DNA from: Acinetobacter defluvii
GTDB taxonomy: Bacteria > Pseudomonadota > Gammaproteobacteria > Pseudomonadales > Moraxellaceae
DNA length: 64,000 nucleotides
NCBI RefSeq assembly: GCF_001704615.3
Contig: NZ_CP029397.2
Coordinates: 2,976,001 to 3,040,000, forward strand
Reading direction: 5' to 3'
This document shows positions 18,709-27,951 of this stretch, piece by piece. Made by a program: the position numbers and the translations under genes. The notes below the pieces were generated by a model. The model made no database searches and was not told where the DNA came from. It saw only the letters and a list, made by a program, of their open reading frames with translations. The stretch's first letter is position 1, and each line of letters starts with the position of its first letter.

Positions 18709-19209
18709 ATGATCGATTCAGAAGGTTTCCGACCCAACGTCGGGATCATTTTGGCAAATGATATTGGACAAGTTTTATGGGCAAAACGCATTGGTCACAA
18801 TGCATGGCAATTTCCTCAAGGAGGTATCCAGTTTGGAGAAACTCCTGAGCAAGCTCTTTTTAGAGAACTACGAGAAGAAGTTGGGCTCCTACCAGAGCAC
18901 GTCCAAATAATTGCACAAACCGAAGGTTGGTTGCATTATCGTTTGCCGCTTCGATACATTCGTTCGGATTCTGATCCCGTATGTATTGGACAAAAGCAAA
19001 AATGGTTTTTATTAAAATTGGTAGCATCAACGAACTACATTCAGTTGAACTTATCTGATCCGCCAGAGTTTGATCAATGGCAATGGGTCAGCTATTGGTA
19101 TCCACTGGGACAGGTAGTGAATTTTAAACGTGATGTTTATCGTAAAGCAATGATGGAGTTGTGTATGCAAATGCCACAATTTTTACCTGAAGTTTCTATA
19201 AAAATCTAA
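18709..19209 (+). CDS. rppH: RNA pyrophosphohydrolase (Nudix)
   Basis: RppH removes pyrophosphate from the 5' triphosphate end of mRNA, opening it to RNase E decay. The 166-residue protein contains an intact Nudix box: [20 protein letters not shown] followed by VGL, at about residues 38-60. Typical N-terminal ([12 protein letters not shown]) and substrate-side (WLHYRLP) segments are also present. It lies 83 bases before ptsP on the same strand, the standard rppH-ptsP order. Confidence 0.96.
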   Translation: MIDSEGFRPNVGIILANDIGQVLWAKRIGHNAWQFPQGGIQFGETPEQALFRELREEVGLLPEHVQIIAQTEGWLHYRLPLRYIRSDSDPVCIGQKQKWFLLKLVASTNYIQLNLSDPPEFDQWQWVSYWYPLGQVVNFKRDVYRKAMMELCMQMPQFLPEVSIKI

Positions 19210-19292
19210 AGATTTTTTCAGAGGCTGCTGTTATAAATAAAAGTGAAATTATACATTTGAGCACAATCCTACTATAAAGGAGCATATATCCC

Positions 19293-21590
19293 ATGTCGAA
19301 CATGCAACTAGACACCCTAAGACGTATTGTCCAAGAAATTAATACGTCTGTCAGCTTGCATGAATCTTTAGAAATCATGGTCAATCAAGTTTCTGAAGCA
19401 ATGCATGTCGATGTATGTTCCATTTATCTACTTGATGAGCGTAATCAACGTTTTGTCCTGATGGCGACCAAAGGACTCAATCCCAATGCAGTGGGTAATG
19501 TTTCATTGCATACCAGTGAAGGTTTGGTCGGTTTGGTCGGACAGCGTGAGGAAATTGTCAACTTAGACAACGCGCCAAAACATGAGCGTTTTTTGTATTT
19601 ACCTGAAACTGGCGAAGAGATTTATAACTCTTTCCTCGGTGTACCTGTCATGTATCGCCGCAAGGTGATGGGCGTTCTGGTGGTACAAAATAAAGAACCT
19701 CAAGATTTTAGTGAAGCGGCTGAATCATTTTTAGTCACTTTATGTGCACAGCTCTCTGGTGTGATCGCGCATGCACATGCAGTAGGTAATATTGATGTTT
19801 TTCGTAAGCCGAATAGCTTACCAACGTATAAAACCTTTCAAGGAGTTTCAGGCTCAGGCGGGATTGCGATTGGTCGTGCCATTATTCTCTATCCACCTGC
19901 GGATTTGGCAGCTGTGCCAGATCGTGAAGCCGATGATATTAGTGAAGAGTTACAACTTTTAGATCATGCGATAGCATCTGTACGTGATGAAATTCAGTCA
20001 CTTGATGACAAAATGCAGGATGCACTCATGGCAGAAGAACGCGCGCTGTTTAGTGTGTTCTTACGCATGTTAGATGAAAATGCCTTACCTTCTGAGATTA
20101 AAACTGAAATCCGTGATGGTCATTGGGCGCAGGGTGCAGTACGTATTGTCATCGACAAACATATTGCTTTGTTTGCACAGATGGAAGATGACTACTTACG
20201 TGAACGGGTTTCTGATTTAAAAGACCTCGGTCGTCGTATTTTAGCCTATTTACAAGAAGCAGATTCGAGTCATCGTGAACTAACTGATGAAAGCATTCTG
20301 ATTGGAGATGAAATTTCTACTGCTGCTTTAGTTGAACTCCCTGTCGATAAAATTGCAGCGATTGTCACCACTGAAGGTGCAATGAATTCACACATGGTCA
20401 TCGTGGCACGTGCCTTAGGCATTCCAACTGTTGTCGGTGTGACTGAACTGCCAGTAAGTACACTCGATGATGTGGAAATGATCGTCGATGCGCATCAAGG
20501 GCGGGTTTTCATCAATCCACCACGTCGTATGCGTACCCGTTATAAAGAAATTCAAAAAGAAGAAGAACAAATCGCCAAAGATTTAAAGCAGTATGAAACC
20601 AAAGACGCTATCACCCCTGATGGTGTTGCTGTGAAACTATACGTCAATACAGGCTTGATGATTGATGTTGTACGTGGCGTGCAACGTGGTGCAAAAGGTG
20701 TCGGTTTATATCGTTCTGAGATTCCGTTCATGCTTCGTGAACGCTTCCCTGGTGAAGAAGAACAACGTGCCATTTACCGCCAACAACTGAGCCACTTTGC
20801 CAACAAACCTGTGGTGATGCGTACCCTCGATATTGGTGCAGACAAAGACCTACCTTATTTTTCTATCGAGGAAGAAAACTCAGCTTTGGGCTGGCGTGGA
20901 ATTCGCTTTACCCTTGATCATCCTGAGATTTTTTCTTCACAAATTCGTGCCATGCTCAAAGCCAGTATTGGTTTGAATAACTTGCATATTTTACTGCCCA
21001 TGGTGACCAGTGTCAGTGAGGTTGAAGAAGCCTTGTATTTACTGGAACGTGATTGGGTTGCTGTGCAAGAAGAAGAACAAGTCAAAATCACCAAGCCAAA
21101 AATCGGCATCATGGTCGAAGTGCCAAGTGTGCTTTTACAGATTGATGAGTTTGCACCTTTAGTAGACTTTTTCTCAGTGGGTTCCAATGATTTAACCCAA
21201 TATTTACTCGCCGTTGACCGCAATAATCCACGTGTTGCCAATGTTTATTCACATTCACATCCTGCAGTATTGCGTGCTTTGACTCGTTTAGTACAAGAAT
21301 GTCATAAATACGATAAACCTGTCAGTATTTGTGGGGAAATGGCAGGTGATCCACTAACAGCGATTTTACTTATGGCAATGGGCTTCAATACCCTATCGAT
21401 GAGTTCAAGTAATATTTTGCGAGTGCGTAAAGCAATTTGTCATGTGCCAATGCCTGATGCCAAAGTATTACTCGACCAATCTTTGCAAATGAATAATCCG
21501 TTGATGGTCAAAAGTTTATTGGAATATTATTTTAAAACCCATGGCTTGGGGGATATGGTAAAAAATTCTTCTCGTGCAGTCAGCTTATAA
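19293..21590 (+). CDS. ptsP: Phosphoenolpyruvate-protein phosphotransferase PtsP (nitrogen PTS EI)
   Basis: PtsP takes phosphate from PEP and passes it to NPr in the nitrogen-related phosphotransferase system. The 765-residue protein is the fused form. A GAF domain lies at about residues 1-155 (VHVDVCSIYLLDERNQRFVL). The EI N-terminal region follows, with the phospho-His in TEGAMNSHMVIVARALGIP, then a C-terminal PEP-binding barrel with VGSNDLTQYLLAVDRNN and the Cys motif VSICGEMAGDP. All key residues are visible. No npr or ptsN is in the window. A ribosome site AAAGGAG lies upstream of ATG. Confidence 0.96.
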   Translation: MSNMQLDTLRRIVQEINTSVSLHESLEIMVNQVSEAMHVDVCSIYLLDERNQRFVLMATKGLNPNAVGNVSLHTSEGLVGLVGQREEIVNLDNAPKHERFLYLPETGEEIYNSFLGVPVMYRRKVMGVLVVQNKEPQDFSEAAESFLVTLCAQLSGVIAHAHAVGNIDVFRKPNSLPTYKTFQGVSGSGGIAIGRAIILYPPADLAAVPDREADDISEELQLLDHAIASVRDEIQSLDDKMQDALMAEERALFSVFLRMLDENALPSEIKTEIRDGHWAQGAVRIVIDKHIALFAQMEDDYLRERVSDLKDLGRRILAYLQEADSSHRELTDESILIGDEISTAALVELPVDKIAAIVTTEGAMNSHMVIVARALGIPTVVGVTELPVSTLDDVEMIVDAHQGRVFINPPRRMRTRYKEIQKEEEQIAKDLKQYETKDAITPDGVAVKLYVNTGLMIDVVRGVQRGAKGVGLYRSEIPFMLRERFPGEEEQRAIYRQQLSHFANKPVVMRTLDIGADKDLPYFSIEEENSALGWRGIRFTLDHPEIFSSQIRAMLKASIGLNNLHILLPMVTSVSEVEEALYLLERDWVAVQEEEQVKITKPKIGIMVEVPSVLLQIDEFAPLVDFFSVGSNDLTQYLLAVDRNNPRVANVYSHSHPAVLRALTRLVQECHKYDKPVSICGEMAGDPLTAILLMAMGFNTLSMSSSNILRVRKAICHVPMPDAKVLLDQSLQMNNPLMVKSLLEYYFKTHGLGDMVKNSSRAVSL

Positions 21591-21615
21591 TTTTTGATTG
21601 ATACTGCTATATTTT

Positions 21616-21810
21616 TTAAAAGCAAAAACAAAATGCTAGAAAGTAAAAAGGTCGATAATCATCAGAATATCGACCTTTTTTGTGTTTAGAATAACCACGT
21701 TTTGCATCTTTTTTTCGATCTACAAAAGTTTGACTTTTGTTAAAATCATTCATGTGTTTTGCCACAAAGTTGTGAATCACAACTTCAGGCGCAGCTTTTT
21801 TCTTCGCCAT
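21616..21810 (-). CDS. Small basic DUF7230-like protein
   Basis: The 64-residue product is rich in Lys and Arg: MAKKKAAPEVVIHNFVAKHM, then NDFNKSQTFVDRKKDAKRGY. I associate it with the small DUF7230 family with moderate confidence. It is probably cytoplasmic and may bind nucleic acid, judged only by charge. The last 20 codons read through the hairpin that terminates ptsP on the opposite strand, giving an aromatic tail (RPFYFLAFCFCF) unlike the rest. A ribosome site AAAGGTAAA lies upstream of the ATG. Confidence 0.6.
   Translation of the reverse strand: MAKKKAAPEVVIHNFVAKHMNDFNKSQTFVDRKKDAKRGYSKHKKGRYSDDYRPFYFLAFCFCF
21645..21680 (+). terminator. Terminator of ptsP
   Basis: A 13-bp perfect stem (AAAAAGGTCGATA with TATCGACCTTTTT) and a 10-base loop are followed by T. 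It overlaps the 3' end of the convergent small basic gene. Confidence 0.85.
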
Positions 21811-21991
21811 TTTATTTACCTTTTTTAATATCCATCAAAATAAGATGGGAATGTGATATTACGCCTTTTTGCACAAAATACAAGCATTCTTATAAAATAT
21901 TTCATCATAATGATCAGTAGCTTACAAAAATATAAATATTGCTTTTTATATTCAACAACCACCCTTTACAGGATGGCTGTATCCGTTAAAA

Positions 21992-22669
21992 TTAGCGATT
22001 GGAATCCAATACTTCGTTATTACTAATGACTTGTTGTGCTTTACTATAGCTTTCCATAAGCAACTGATATGCTGGGAAAATTTGAGTATAAACTTGTGCC
22101 CATTCTGCTGCATCCTCACGATTCCAAGTTTTTTGAATTTCAGAAGCAACTGCTGCGGTATCCATCGGTACTACACCTGCTTGAACCATACGTGCTAAGG
22201 TTATTTCCTGCGCCATTTTGCTATATGTCCCAGAGGCATCAACGACAACAAATACTTTATAGCCTTCTGCAACTGCACTGATTGCAGGGAAAGCCATACA
22301 TACGCTAGTAATCGTTCCTGCAATGATCAATGTTTTTTTACCAGTTGCTTTTACTGCTTGTACAAATTCAGAGTTATCCCACGCATTGATTTCACCTTTA
22401 CGTGCAACATACTGTGCATGGGGTGCATTTTGATGAATTTCAGGGATCAATGGACCATTTGGACCTTGTGGTACAGAAGCTGTTGTAATGACTGGAATAT
22501 TTGCCAATGATGCAATTTTTGCCAAAGCAGATGCACGTTGACGTAATTCAGTCATTGGCATATCCCCTACGGTTTGAAATAAGCCACTTTGATGATCAAT
22601 CAATAACATCACTGAATCTGTAGAATCAATCACTGGACGTTGTCCGTCAAAATTTGCTGGCGTAGACAT
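21992..22669 (-). CDS. Isochorismatase-family cysteine hydrolase
   Basis: The 225-residue protein has the triad of the isochorismatase-like superfamily: Asp in [12 protein letters not shown], a Lys in the region of [14 protein letters not shown], and Cys in [17 protein letters not shown]. These enzymes hydrolyse amides or isochorismate-type ethers; this one resembles the YcaC-like group of uncertain substrate. The start at 22669 follows AAGG at the right spacing, while the ATG at 22684 lacks a site. It is divergent from a LysR gene, with an inverted repeat between them, so control by that LysR is likely (inference). Confidence 0.88.
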   Translation of the reverse strand: MSTPANFDGQRPVIDSTDSVMLLIDHQSGLFQTVGDMPMTELRQRASALAKIASLANIPVITTASVPQGPNGPLIPEIHQNAPHAQYVARKGEINAWDNSEFVQAVKATGKKTLIIAGTITSVCMAFPAISAVAEGYKVFVVVDASGTYSKMAQEITLARMVQAGVVPMDTAAVASEIQKTWNREDAAEWAQVYTQIFPAYQLLMESYSKAQQVISNNEVLDSNR

Positions 22670-22715
22670 TTTTATTACCTTCATATTGATTGGTTTGTGT
22701 TTATAATATTAGTAA

Positions 22716-22760
22716 TGGAACAATGTTTATTAAATATTCTAAATATGACACATTGTCCCA
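22716..22760. promoter_or_regulatory. Inverted repeat in the isochorismatase/LysR intergenic region
   Basis: TGGAACAATGT (22716-22726) and ACATTGTCCCA (22750-22760) form a near-perfect inverted repeat (10 of 11 bases) with centres 34 bases apart. It sits midway between two divergent starts, suggesting an operator for the neighbouring regulator. Confidence 0.5.
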
Positions 22761-22801
22761 ATATATAAACAATAAAATGTTTTTTTAAATGAGATAAGCC
22801 A

Positions 22802-23707
22802 ATGAAAGACCTAAACGATCTTTACTATTTTGCAAAAGTGATTGAATACGGTGGATTTTCCGCAGCGAGTAATGAGTTAATGCTGACAAAATCATTATTA
22901 AGTCGCCGAGTCGCAGAGTTAGAAAAACGTTTAGGGGTCAAATTATTAAATCGAACAACCAGACAAATTTCCATCACGGAAGTGGGCAAAATTTATTATC
23001 AACACTGCAGGGCGATGCTAATTGAAGCGGAGGCTGCTGATGAAGCCATGCAAATGCTGAGTGCCGAACCGACAGGAACTGTAAAAGTTTCCTGTCCAAC
23101 CAATCTGCTACACATTAATATCAGCCAAATGCTGAATAAATTTTTAATGCAATACCCCAAAGTAAAATTACATATTGAAGCCACCAATCGTAAAGTTGAT
23201 TTAATTAATGAGCGTTATGATGTTGCCATTCGTATCCGACCTCTGCCTTTAACGGACAGTGATTTGATTGTGCGTGATTTGGCTATTTCAAAGCAATATA
23301 TTGTGGCAAGTCCTGATCTGGTCAATCAACGTTTCAAGCTTCAATCTTTAGATGAGTTACATCACTGGCCCATTTTAATGATGGAATCATTTGCACCTGA
23401 ATATCATTGGAATTTATTTAATCAACACAATGATCATTATTATTTTAAATGTGAACCTCGACTTACGACTACCGATTTAGTTGCATTGCATTCTGCAACC
23501 TTACAAGGTTTAGGCGTAGCGAAACTACCCGAGCTAATCAGCAGTGAAGACTTAAAAACGGGACGTTTAGTTAAAATCATTCCTGAATGGGAGCCAAAAC
23601 CAGAATTGATTCATCTAGCTTATACGTCACGCAGAGGACAACTGCCATCCGTCAAAGCATTGATTGATTTTTTAGTTGAAGAGTTCAGGACAAATCAAAC
23701 GACATAA
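22802..23707 (+). CDS. LysR-family transcriptional regulator
   Basis: The 301-residue protein has a LysR winged helix at residues 1-60 (LNDLYYFAKVIEYGGFSAAS, then LLSRRVAELEKRLGVKLLNR) and an effector domain from about 88 (TVKVSCPTNLLHINISQML). It belongs by pattern to the CrgA/DsdC-like group with the NRTTRQISITEVG linker. It is divergent from the isochorismatase gene, which is its most probable target. Its effector is unknown. Confidence 0.92.
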   Translation: MKDLNDLYYFAKVIEYGGFSAASNELMLTKSLLSRRVAELEKRLGVKLLNRTTRQISITEVGKIYYQHCRAMLIEAEAADEAMQMLSAEPTGTVKVSCPTNLLHINISQMLNKFLMQYPKVKLHIEATNRKVDLINERYDVAIRIRPLPLTDSDLIVRDLAISKQYIVASPDLVNQRFKLQSLDELHHWPILMMESFAPEYHWNLFNQHNDHYYFKCEPRLTTTDLVALHSATLQGLGVAKLPELISSEDLKTGRLVKIIPEWEPKPELIHLAYTSRRGQLPSVKALIDFLVEEFRTNQTT

Positions 23708-23921
23708 ATATTGCATAAGTAATAAAAAGGCCAAGATCGGCTATTTTATTTGGGTCTTTTGATGAAATGATCTTTATTTTTTAAGCGGAATTACTTCTAA
23801 AATAAACATCGTGATAACAGCAACTTACTTAAAAATACTTACATCATTTTACATAAATTTTCATTAAAATACTAAATAATCAAACATTTTCAATAAGATA
23901 AATTTGCTTTATTTTTAAAAC

Positions 23922-23940
23922 GTATATATATTGTATATAC
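23922..23940. promoter_or_regulatory. AT-rich palindrome upstream of small basic gene pair
   Basis: GTATATA and TATATAC flank a 5-base centre, 34 bases before the chosen ATG at 23975. Such an arrangement would suit an autoregulatory site for a ribbon-helix-helix protein, but the site is AT-only apart from its ends and could be chance. Confidence 0.35.
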
Positions 23941-23974
23941 ATTTTTGAAAATCACCTTTGGGGATAAATACGTT

Positions 23975-24169
23975 ATGGCTGAATTACCCAAAAAAACAAA
24001 GGTGAATAAAAAAGATGGTCAACTCTTAATTCGCATTAATAGTGCTGAGCGGGATGAGTTCTTACAATTGTGTGAAAACCTAGATACCAGTGCAGCACGA
24101 GAATTAAGAAAATTTATCCGTAGTTTTATCAAAAAACATCAGCCAACGGATACCAAAACTAAGGAGTAA
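23975..24169 (+). CDS. Small basic protein, possible ribbon-helix-helix
   Basis: The 64-residue product begins MAELPKKTKVNKKDGQLLIR and continues with INSAERDEFLQLCENLDTSA and a basic helix REL RKFIRSFIKK. A short beta strand (QLLIRIN) followed by two helices fits the ribbon-helix-helix fold seen in Arc/CopG-type DNA-binding proteins; this is inference from pattern. I chose the ATG at 23975; an in-frame ATG at 23945 would add ten residues of unlikely coding. It is followed at once by a 38-residue Lys-rich gene whose ribosome site overlaps this stop codon. Confidence 0.6.
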   Translation: MAELPKKTKVNKKDGQLLIRINSAERDEFLQLCENLDTSAARELRKFIRSFIKKHQPTDTKTKE

Positions 24170-24170
24170 C

Positions 24171-24287
24171 ATGATGTCTAAGCAAGTTAAATCTTTAAAG
24201 AAAAAAATCAAAGCGCGTTTGGATAAAATTTCAAAACACGAAGGCAAATTGAAACAGCTTAAAAAAGAGCTTAAAAAACAAAAGTAA
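24171..24287 (+). CDS. Very small Lys-rich coiled-coil peptide
   Basis: A 38-codon frame begins MMSKQVKSLKKKIKARLDKI and ends KKELKKQK. It is predicted to be one amphipathic helix with about 45 percent Lys/Arg. The AAGGAG ribosome site overlaps the stop of the preceding gene, at good spacing for the second ATG (24174). This strong signal and the tight coupling support real translation. I do not recognise the family; it could bind RNA or DNA, or act as a partner of the upstream protein. Confidence 0.55.
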   Translation: MMSKQVKSLKKKIKARLDKISKHEGKLKQLKKELKKQK

Positions 24288-24467
24288 TCTTATTTAAAGA
24301 TTTGAGCTCATGCTTTAAATAAGCAATGAATTTAAGCCAATAAGGGTTAAGTTTTCCGAAACTTAACCCTTATGTCATTTCATGTCAGCATCCATAAAAA
24401 ATAGATTGATTGGCGAACTTTTTGAGTTAAGGCACTCAATCGTATGTTCACTTATAAAAACACAAAA

Positions 24468-24495
24468 AAGCCCAACAAAATCATTTGTTGAGCTT
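24468..24495 (-). terminator. Terminator of the macro-domain gene
   Basis: An 11-bp stem with one mismatch (AAGCCCAACAAA with TTTGTTGAGCTT) and a 4-base loop. On the minus strand it runs into T, downstream of the stop at 24538. Confidence 0.75.
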
Positions 24496-24537
24496 CACAG
24501 TATTATTCAGCATCATTTAATAGACGATAAGCACTGA

Positions 24538-25029
24538 TTATTCAGCTTTTTCTTCAGCCTTAACACCCTTTTGATACAGTGTGTAGATATAAATCGGAAT
24601 ATTCAAATCTTCAAGATGCTTATACACCCAAGGGCGAACTTCATCCCAGTCCAAACCACCCACACCCGTTGCTAAACGAGGTAAAGCAAGGCTTTCTATC
24701 TTTTCATCAAGTACTACTTGTCTGAGTGCTTTCAATGTACTGTTCACGTATTCAATAGAAGCTTTACCCGGTTTTGCACCTTTATCATAAGCTGCTTCTT
24801 GAGTCATGAGGTTAATAATGCGTTGCCCTTCAGCATTCACCCAAGTCCACAACTCACCTGATTTTGGATGATAAATATGACAATAATTTCTAAAATCTTT
24901 ATATAAAGCAGGCCAGTGTTCTCTTAAATTTAAAGCCAAACCACTTGCAAAGTTATCATTTGGTGCAACCCCATGCGCAATTGCACGTGCGTCACTCAGT
25001 AAAATATCTCCAGAAACTTCATAGATCAT
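24538..25029 (-). CDS. Macro-domain (ADP-ribose-binding) protein
   Basis: The 163-residue protein is a single macro domain. Its N-terminal strand-loop is GDILLSDARAIAHGVAPNDN with FASGLALNLREHWPALYKDF. The phosphate loop is in LALPRLATGVGGLDWDEV. Such proteins bind or hydrolyse ADP-ribose, ADP-ribose-1-phosphate or ADP-ribosylated protein or DNA. The canonical asparagine region differs (HGVAPNDNFASG rather than NAAN), as in the TARG1/ALC1-type group, so the activity class is open. It is a single-gene unit with no toxin partner beside it. Confidence 0.85.
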   Translation of the reverse strand: MIYEVSGDILLSDARAIAHGVAPNDNFASGLALNLREHWPALYKDFRNYCHIYHPKSGELWTWVNAEGQRIINLMTQEAAYDKGAKPGKASIEYVNSTLKALRQVVLDEKIESLALPRLATGVGGLDWDEVRPWVYKHLEDLNIPIYIYTLYQKGVKAEEKAE

Positions 25030-25536
25030 AAATAATCTCCTCTATTTAAAATTATCATATTGCTATCTTTCTATTTCTAATATGGAGGATTTATTTATTA
25101 TTTTCATGTCTTTTACATCAACAAGGGAGTCACATTTTTTGCTTAAAAATCATTCAAAATAATGTTAATATGTTTATATAAATGCAGTACTTTTAAAACT
25201 TAAAATAAAGCACTGCTTCTATTATTATGTTACACCTAAAACAACGATTAAAAACATATATTTATAAAATAATTTTATTTCAAAAAACAGTTAACCTATT
25301 CATTTCTAATAAAGATACTCAAATAAATATTTTAAATTCATGCATAAAATAAAAATATAAAGGTGCTTTAAAAAATTATCTATCCGATACGAATTTAATA
25401 AAACCATTTATAAAAATAGTTTATATACTTTTGGGAATAATATACTACATGCTAAACCAAACATGAGACATGCCAATGCTTTGATCAGTATCTGTTGGGT
25501 TGTTTTTGATTGAATAATATTCTAAAAAAACTCCCA
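25030..25536. other. AT-rich gap without recognised gene
   Basis: About 500 bases between the macro-domain gene and the AidB-like terminator are extremely AT-rich with no long frame. One weak stem is seen near 25183-25214 (GCAGTACTTT with AAAGCACTGC). I see no tRNA, promoter of note or gene relic. Confidence 0.5.
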
Positions 25537-25568
25537 TTGAAGAGGTTAGTATCATACAACCTCTTCAA
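25537..25568 (-). terminator. Terminator of the AidB-like gene
   Basis: A perfect 11-bp stem (TTGAAGAGGTT with AACCTCTTCAA) and a 10-base loop lie after the stop at 25580. On the minus strand GGGAG and a T run follow. Confidence 0.8.
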
Positions 25569-25579
25569 TTTTTAAATTT

Positions 25580-27256
25580 TTAATGTGCCAAGGCTCTTGC
25601 TAATATTCGTTCAACATCCAGCACTTTTGCATCAATCATACCGACAACTCGTCCATGAAACTCATTGTAACGCGTTTGGATAAAAGCCGCTGCAACAGCA
25701 TCAGGTGCATGCTGTTTCAGTAAAATCGCTTGCGCCAGAATCACCAAGCGACTGACCAGACTGCGTGCCATAAACTGCATTTCATTAGCTTGTAGACTAC
25801 TAAATAATTTTAACAATGACTGCAATTCATTCTGCAAAACAGCATCACTTGAGGTCACTTGAGCAAAAGACTGGAATAAGACTTCGATGGAATTACGATC
25901 ACGCTGAATGGCACGTAATACATCCAAACACATGACATTACCCGAACCTTCCCAAATGGTATTGACAGGAGCTTCTTTAAAAATACGCGCCATAATGCCT
26001 GTATCCACATAACCATTACCACCAAAGACTTCCATCATTTCGCCTGTCAGTTCCACAGCTCGTTTACAGACCCAAAACTTAGATGCAGGGGTCATGATGC
26101 GTTTCCATGCCAGTGATAACTCATCATCTTGTTCATAGCAATGTGCGAGATGAAAGCTGAGTTGCATCGCAGCTTCAGTTTCCAATGCCAAATCTGCAAG
26201 TACCGCTTGCATCAAAGGTTGCTCGGCTAAATGCTTTCCAAAAGCTTTACGCTGACGCGTATAGGCGATGCACTGTACCAATGCTTGTCGGAGCATGGCA
26301 CTTGAACCAACTGAACAGGTTAAACGGGTGTAATTCGCCATTTCGATAATGGTTGGAATGCCACGTCCTGCTTCTCCGATCATGATGCCCCATGCGTCTT
26401 TAAATTCAACCTCTGAACTTGAGTTACTACGATTCCCGACTTTGTCTTTTAGACGTTGTACTTGAATGTTATTCTTGGTGCCATCCTCTAGCCAACGAGG
26501 GACAAAGAAACACGCCAAACCATCCTGTTCAGTTTTCGCCACCACCAAATGTGCATCACACATTGGTGCTGAGAAAAACCATTTATGTCCTGTCAATAAA
26601 TAAGCTTTACCACGACCTGATTCCACCACAGGAACAGCTAAGGTTTCATTGGTACGGACATCTGAACCACCCTGCTTTTCGGTCATACCCATGCCCATCC
26701 AAATAGATTTCTTTTGGGAAATCGGAATATCTCGTTCATCGTATTCATTGGACAATAATTTTTCACCGATTTTCGCCCACAGTTCAGGTTCATTCTGAAT
26801 CAAAGGAATACTACCTAAGGTCATAGAATTTGGACATAAATTACCACATTCGACTTGCCCACTTAAGAAGAAACGTGCCGCCCAATCAACCCATTTTGAA
26901 GTTGATTGCGGGTTGTTAAATGGGTGTGCATGGGTATTAAACTGACGGTTTATACTCATCCATTTATGCCATGCAGGGTGAAATTCTAAAAAGTCTTTAC
27001 GACGACCACGTGCATCAAAGGCATGTAATTCTGGGGTATGACGATTGGCTAGGTCTGCATATTGATAATATTCTGCTGAACCAACAATCTCTCCAAACTC
27101 CGCTAGAGCTTGCTGATCTTGACTGCCATAACGCTGCAATATTTCTTGTAATACTTGGTCAGTGCTGAATAAGTTGTAGTTTTGCAATTCATCAAACTGA
27201 TTATTGATCTCGTGGGTTTCCCATGCTGGTCGTGCTGCAAATTGTGCTGTATTCAT
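25580..27256 (-). CDS. AidB-like acyl-CoA dehydrogenase
   Basis: The 558-residue protein is of the long acyl-CoA dehydrogenase type related to E. coli AidB (541 residues). Visible motifs include MGMTEKQGGSDVRTNET, TGHKWFFSAPMCDAHLVVAK, YTRQRKAFGKHLAEQPLMQ and VFGGNGYVDTGIMARIFKEA. The conserved WEGSGNVMCLDVLRA near the C-terminus carries the glutamate position of isovaleryl-CoA type enzymes. AidB is linked to alkylation stress and binds DNA in E. coli; whether this protein acts on DNA damage or on a branched acyl-CoA is not decided. It is divergent from a TetR gene 80 bases away, probably its regulator. Confidence 0.88.
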   Translation of the reverse strand: MNTAQFAARPAWETHEINNQFDELQNYNLFSTDQVLQEILQRYGSQDQQALAEFGEIVGSAEYYQYADLANRHTPELHAFDARGRRKDFLEFHPAWHKWMSINRQFNTHAHPFNNPQSTSKWVDWAARFFLSGQVECGNLCPNSMTLGSIPLIQNEPELWAKIGEKLLSNEYDERDIPISQKKSIWMGMGMTEKQGGSDVRTNETLAVPVVESGRGKAYLLTGHKWFFSAPMCDAHLVVAKTEQDGLACFFVPRWLEDGTKNNIQVQRLKDKVGNRSNSSSEVEFKDAWGIMIGEAGRGIPTIIEMANYTRLTCSVGSSAMLRQALVQCIAYTRQRKAFGKHLAEQPLMQAVLADLALETEAAMQLSFHLAHCYEQDDELSLAWKRIMTPASKFWVCKRAVELTGEMMEVFGGNGYVDTGIMARIFKEAPVNTIWEGSGNVMCLDVLRAIQRDRNSIEVLFQSFAQVTSSDAVLQNELQSLLKLFSSLQANEMQFMARSLVSRLVILAQAILLKQHAPDAVAAAFIQTRYNEFHGRVVGMIDAKVLDVERILARALAH

Positions 27257-27336
27257 CCTAAACGCTCATCTTGTTGTTTACTTCAATTCCATTCAGTATA
27301 GAAGAAAATGCATTCATTGGTGTTCGGATTAGTTTT

Positions 27337-27951
27337 ATGGCTTTAGCTGCGATTAATGTACGACGTAAACCACGTCAATCAAGGGCGCGCATCACACAAG
27401 AAGCGTTGATAGAAAGTTTTGTTCGGCTTTTACATGAGCGTCCTGCCCATAAAATTACCATTCGGGAAATCACTGAGCTTGCAGGTGTAGGATTAGGGAC
27501 GTTTTATGAGTATTTTTCTAAGAAAGAAGATTTGATTGCCCTAACCATCCATCAGCATGTGAAAAATAATGCCGAAGCTTTAAAAAGTTATGCACAAAGT
27601 CGATATGAGTTATCCACAAATCTGACTTTGGAGAGTTATTTACAGCAGATCATTCAGTTTCAGTTACAACAAATTCAGGCTGAGCAGTTTTTATGGGCGC
27701 AAACTTTTTTATTGGAACGCCAGATTTCTAGTATTGAAATTTATCAGAAAAGTTATGCCATGATGGTTCAAATGTGGCAGCATATACTTGCTTCGTTCAT
27801 AAAAGATACAACACAGCTCAACCATGTCAGTCTAAATGTACAAAGAATTTGCTATGGTTTTGTATCGCAGATATTGTTGATTGAACCGAAGTTTAAAGAA
27901 TGGGAGCATTTAGAGAAAGATATTGTACAAATGCTAAAAAATTTGATTTAA
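27337..27951 (+). CDS. TetR-family transcriptional regulator
   Basis: The 204-residue protein has a basic leader (RRKPRQSRARITQEALIESF) and the TetR helix-turn-helix (ITIREITELAGVGLGTFYEYFSKKE split over about residues 38-62). A helical ligand domain follows. I chose ATG 27337 (MALAAINVRRKP); upstream codons to 27271 lie in the divergent promoter region and would add a nonpolar leader. It faces the AidB-like gene and probably represses it. Confidence 0.88.
   Translation: MALAAINVRRKPRQSRARITQEALIESFVRLLHERPAHKITIREITELAGVGLGTFYEYFSKKEDLIALTIHQHVKNNAEALKSYAQSRYELSTNLTLESYLQQIIQFQLQQIQAEQFLWAQTFLLERQISSIEIYQKSYAMMVQMWQHILASFIKDTTQLNHVSLNVQRICYGFVSQILLIEPKFKEWEHLEKDIVQMLKNLI

Noticed and set aside
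24538..25029. Macro-domain protein as antitoxin of a DarT-type ADP-ribosyltransferase
   Set aside because: No DarT-like toxin gene is adjacent and the next gap is empty.
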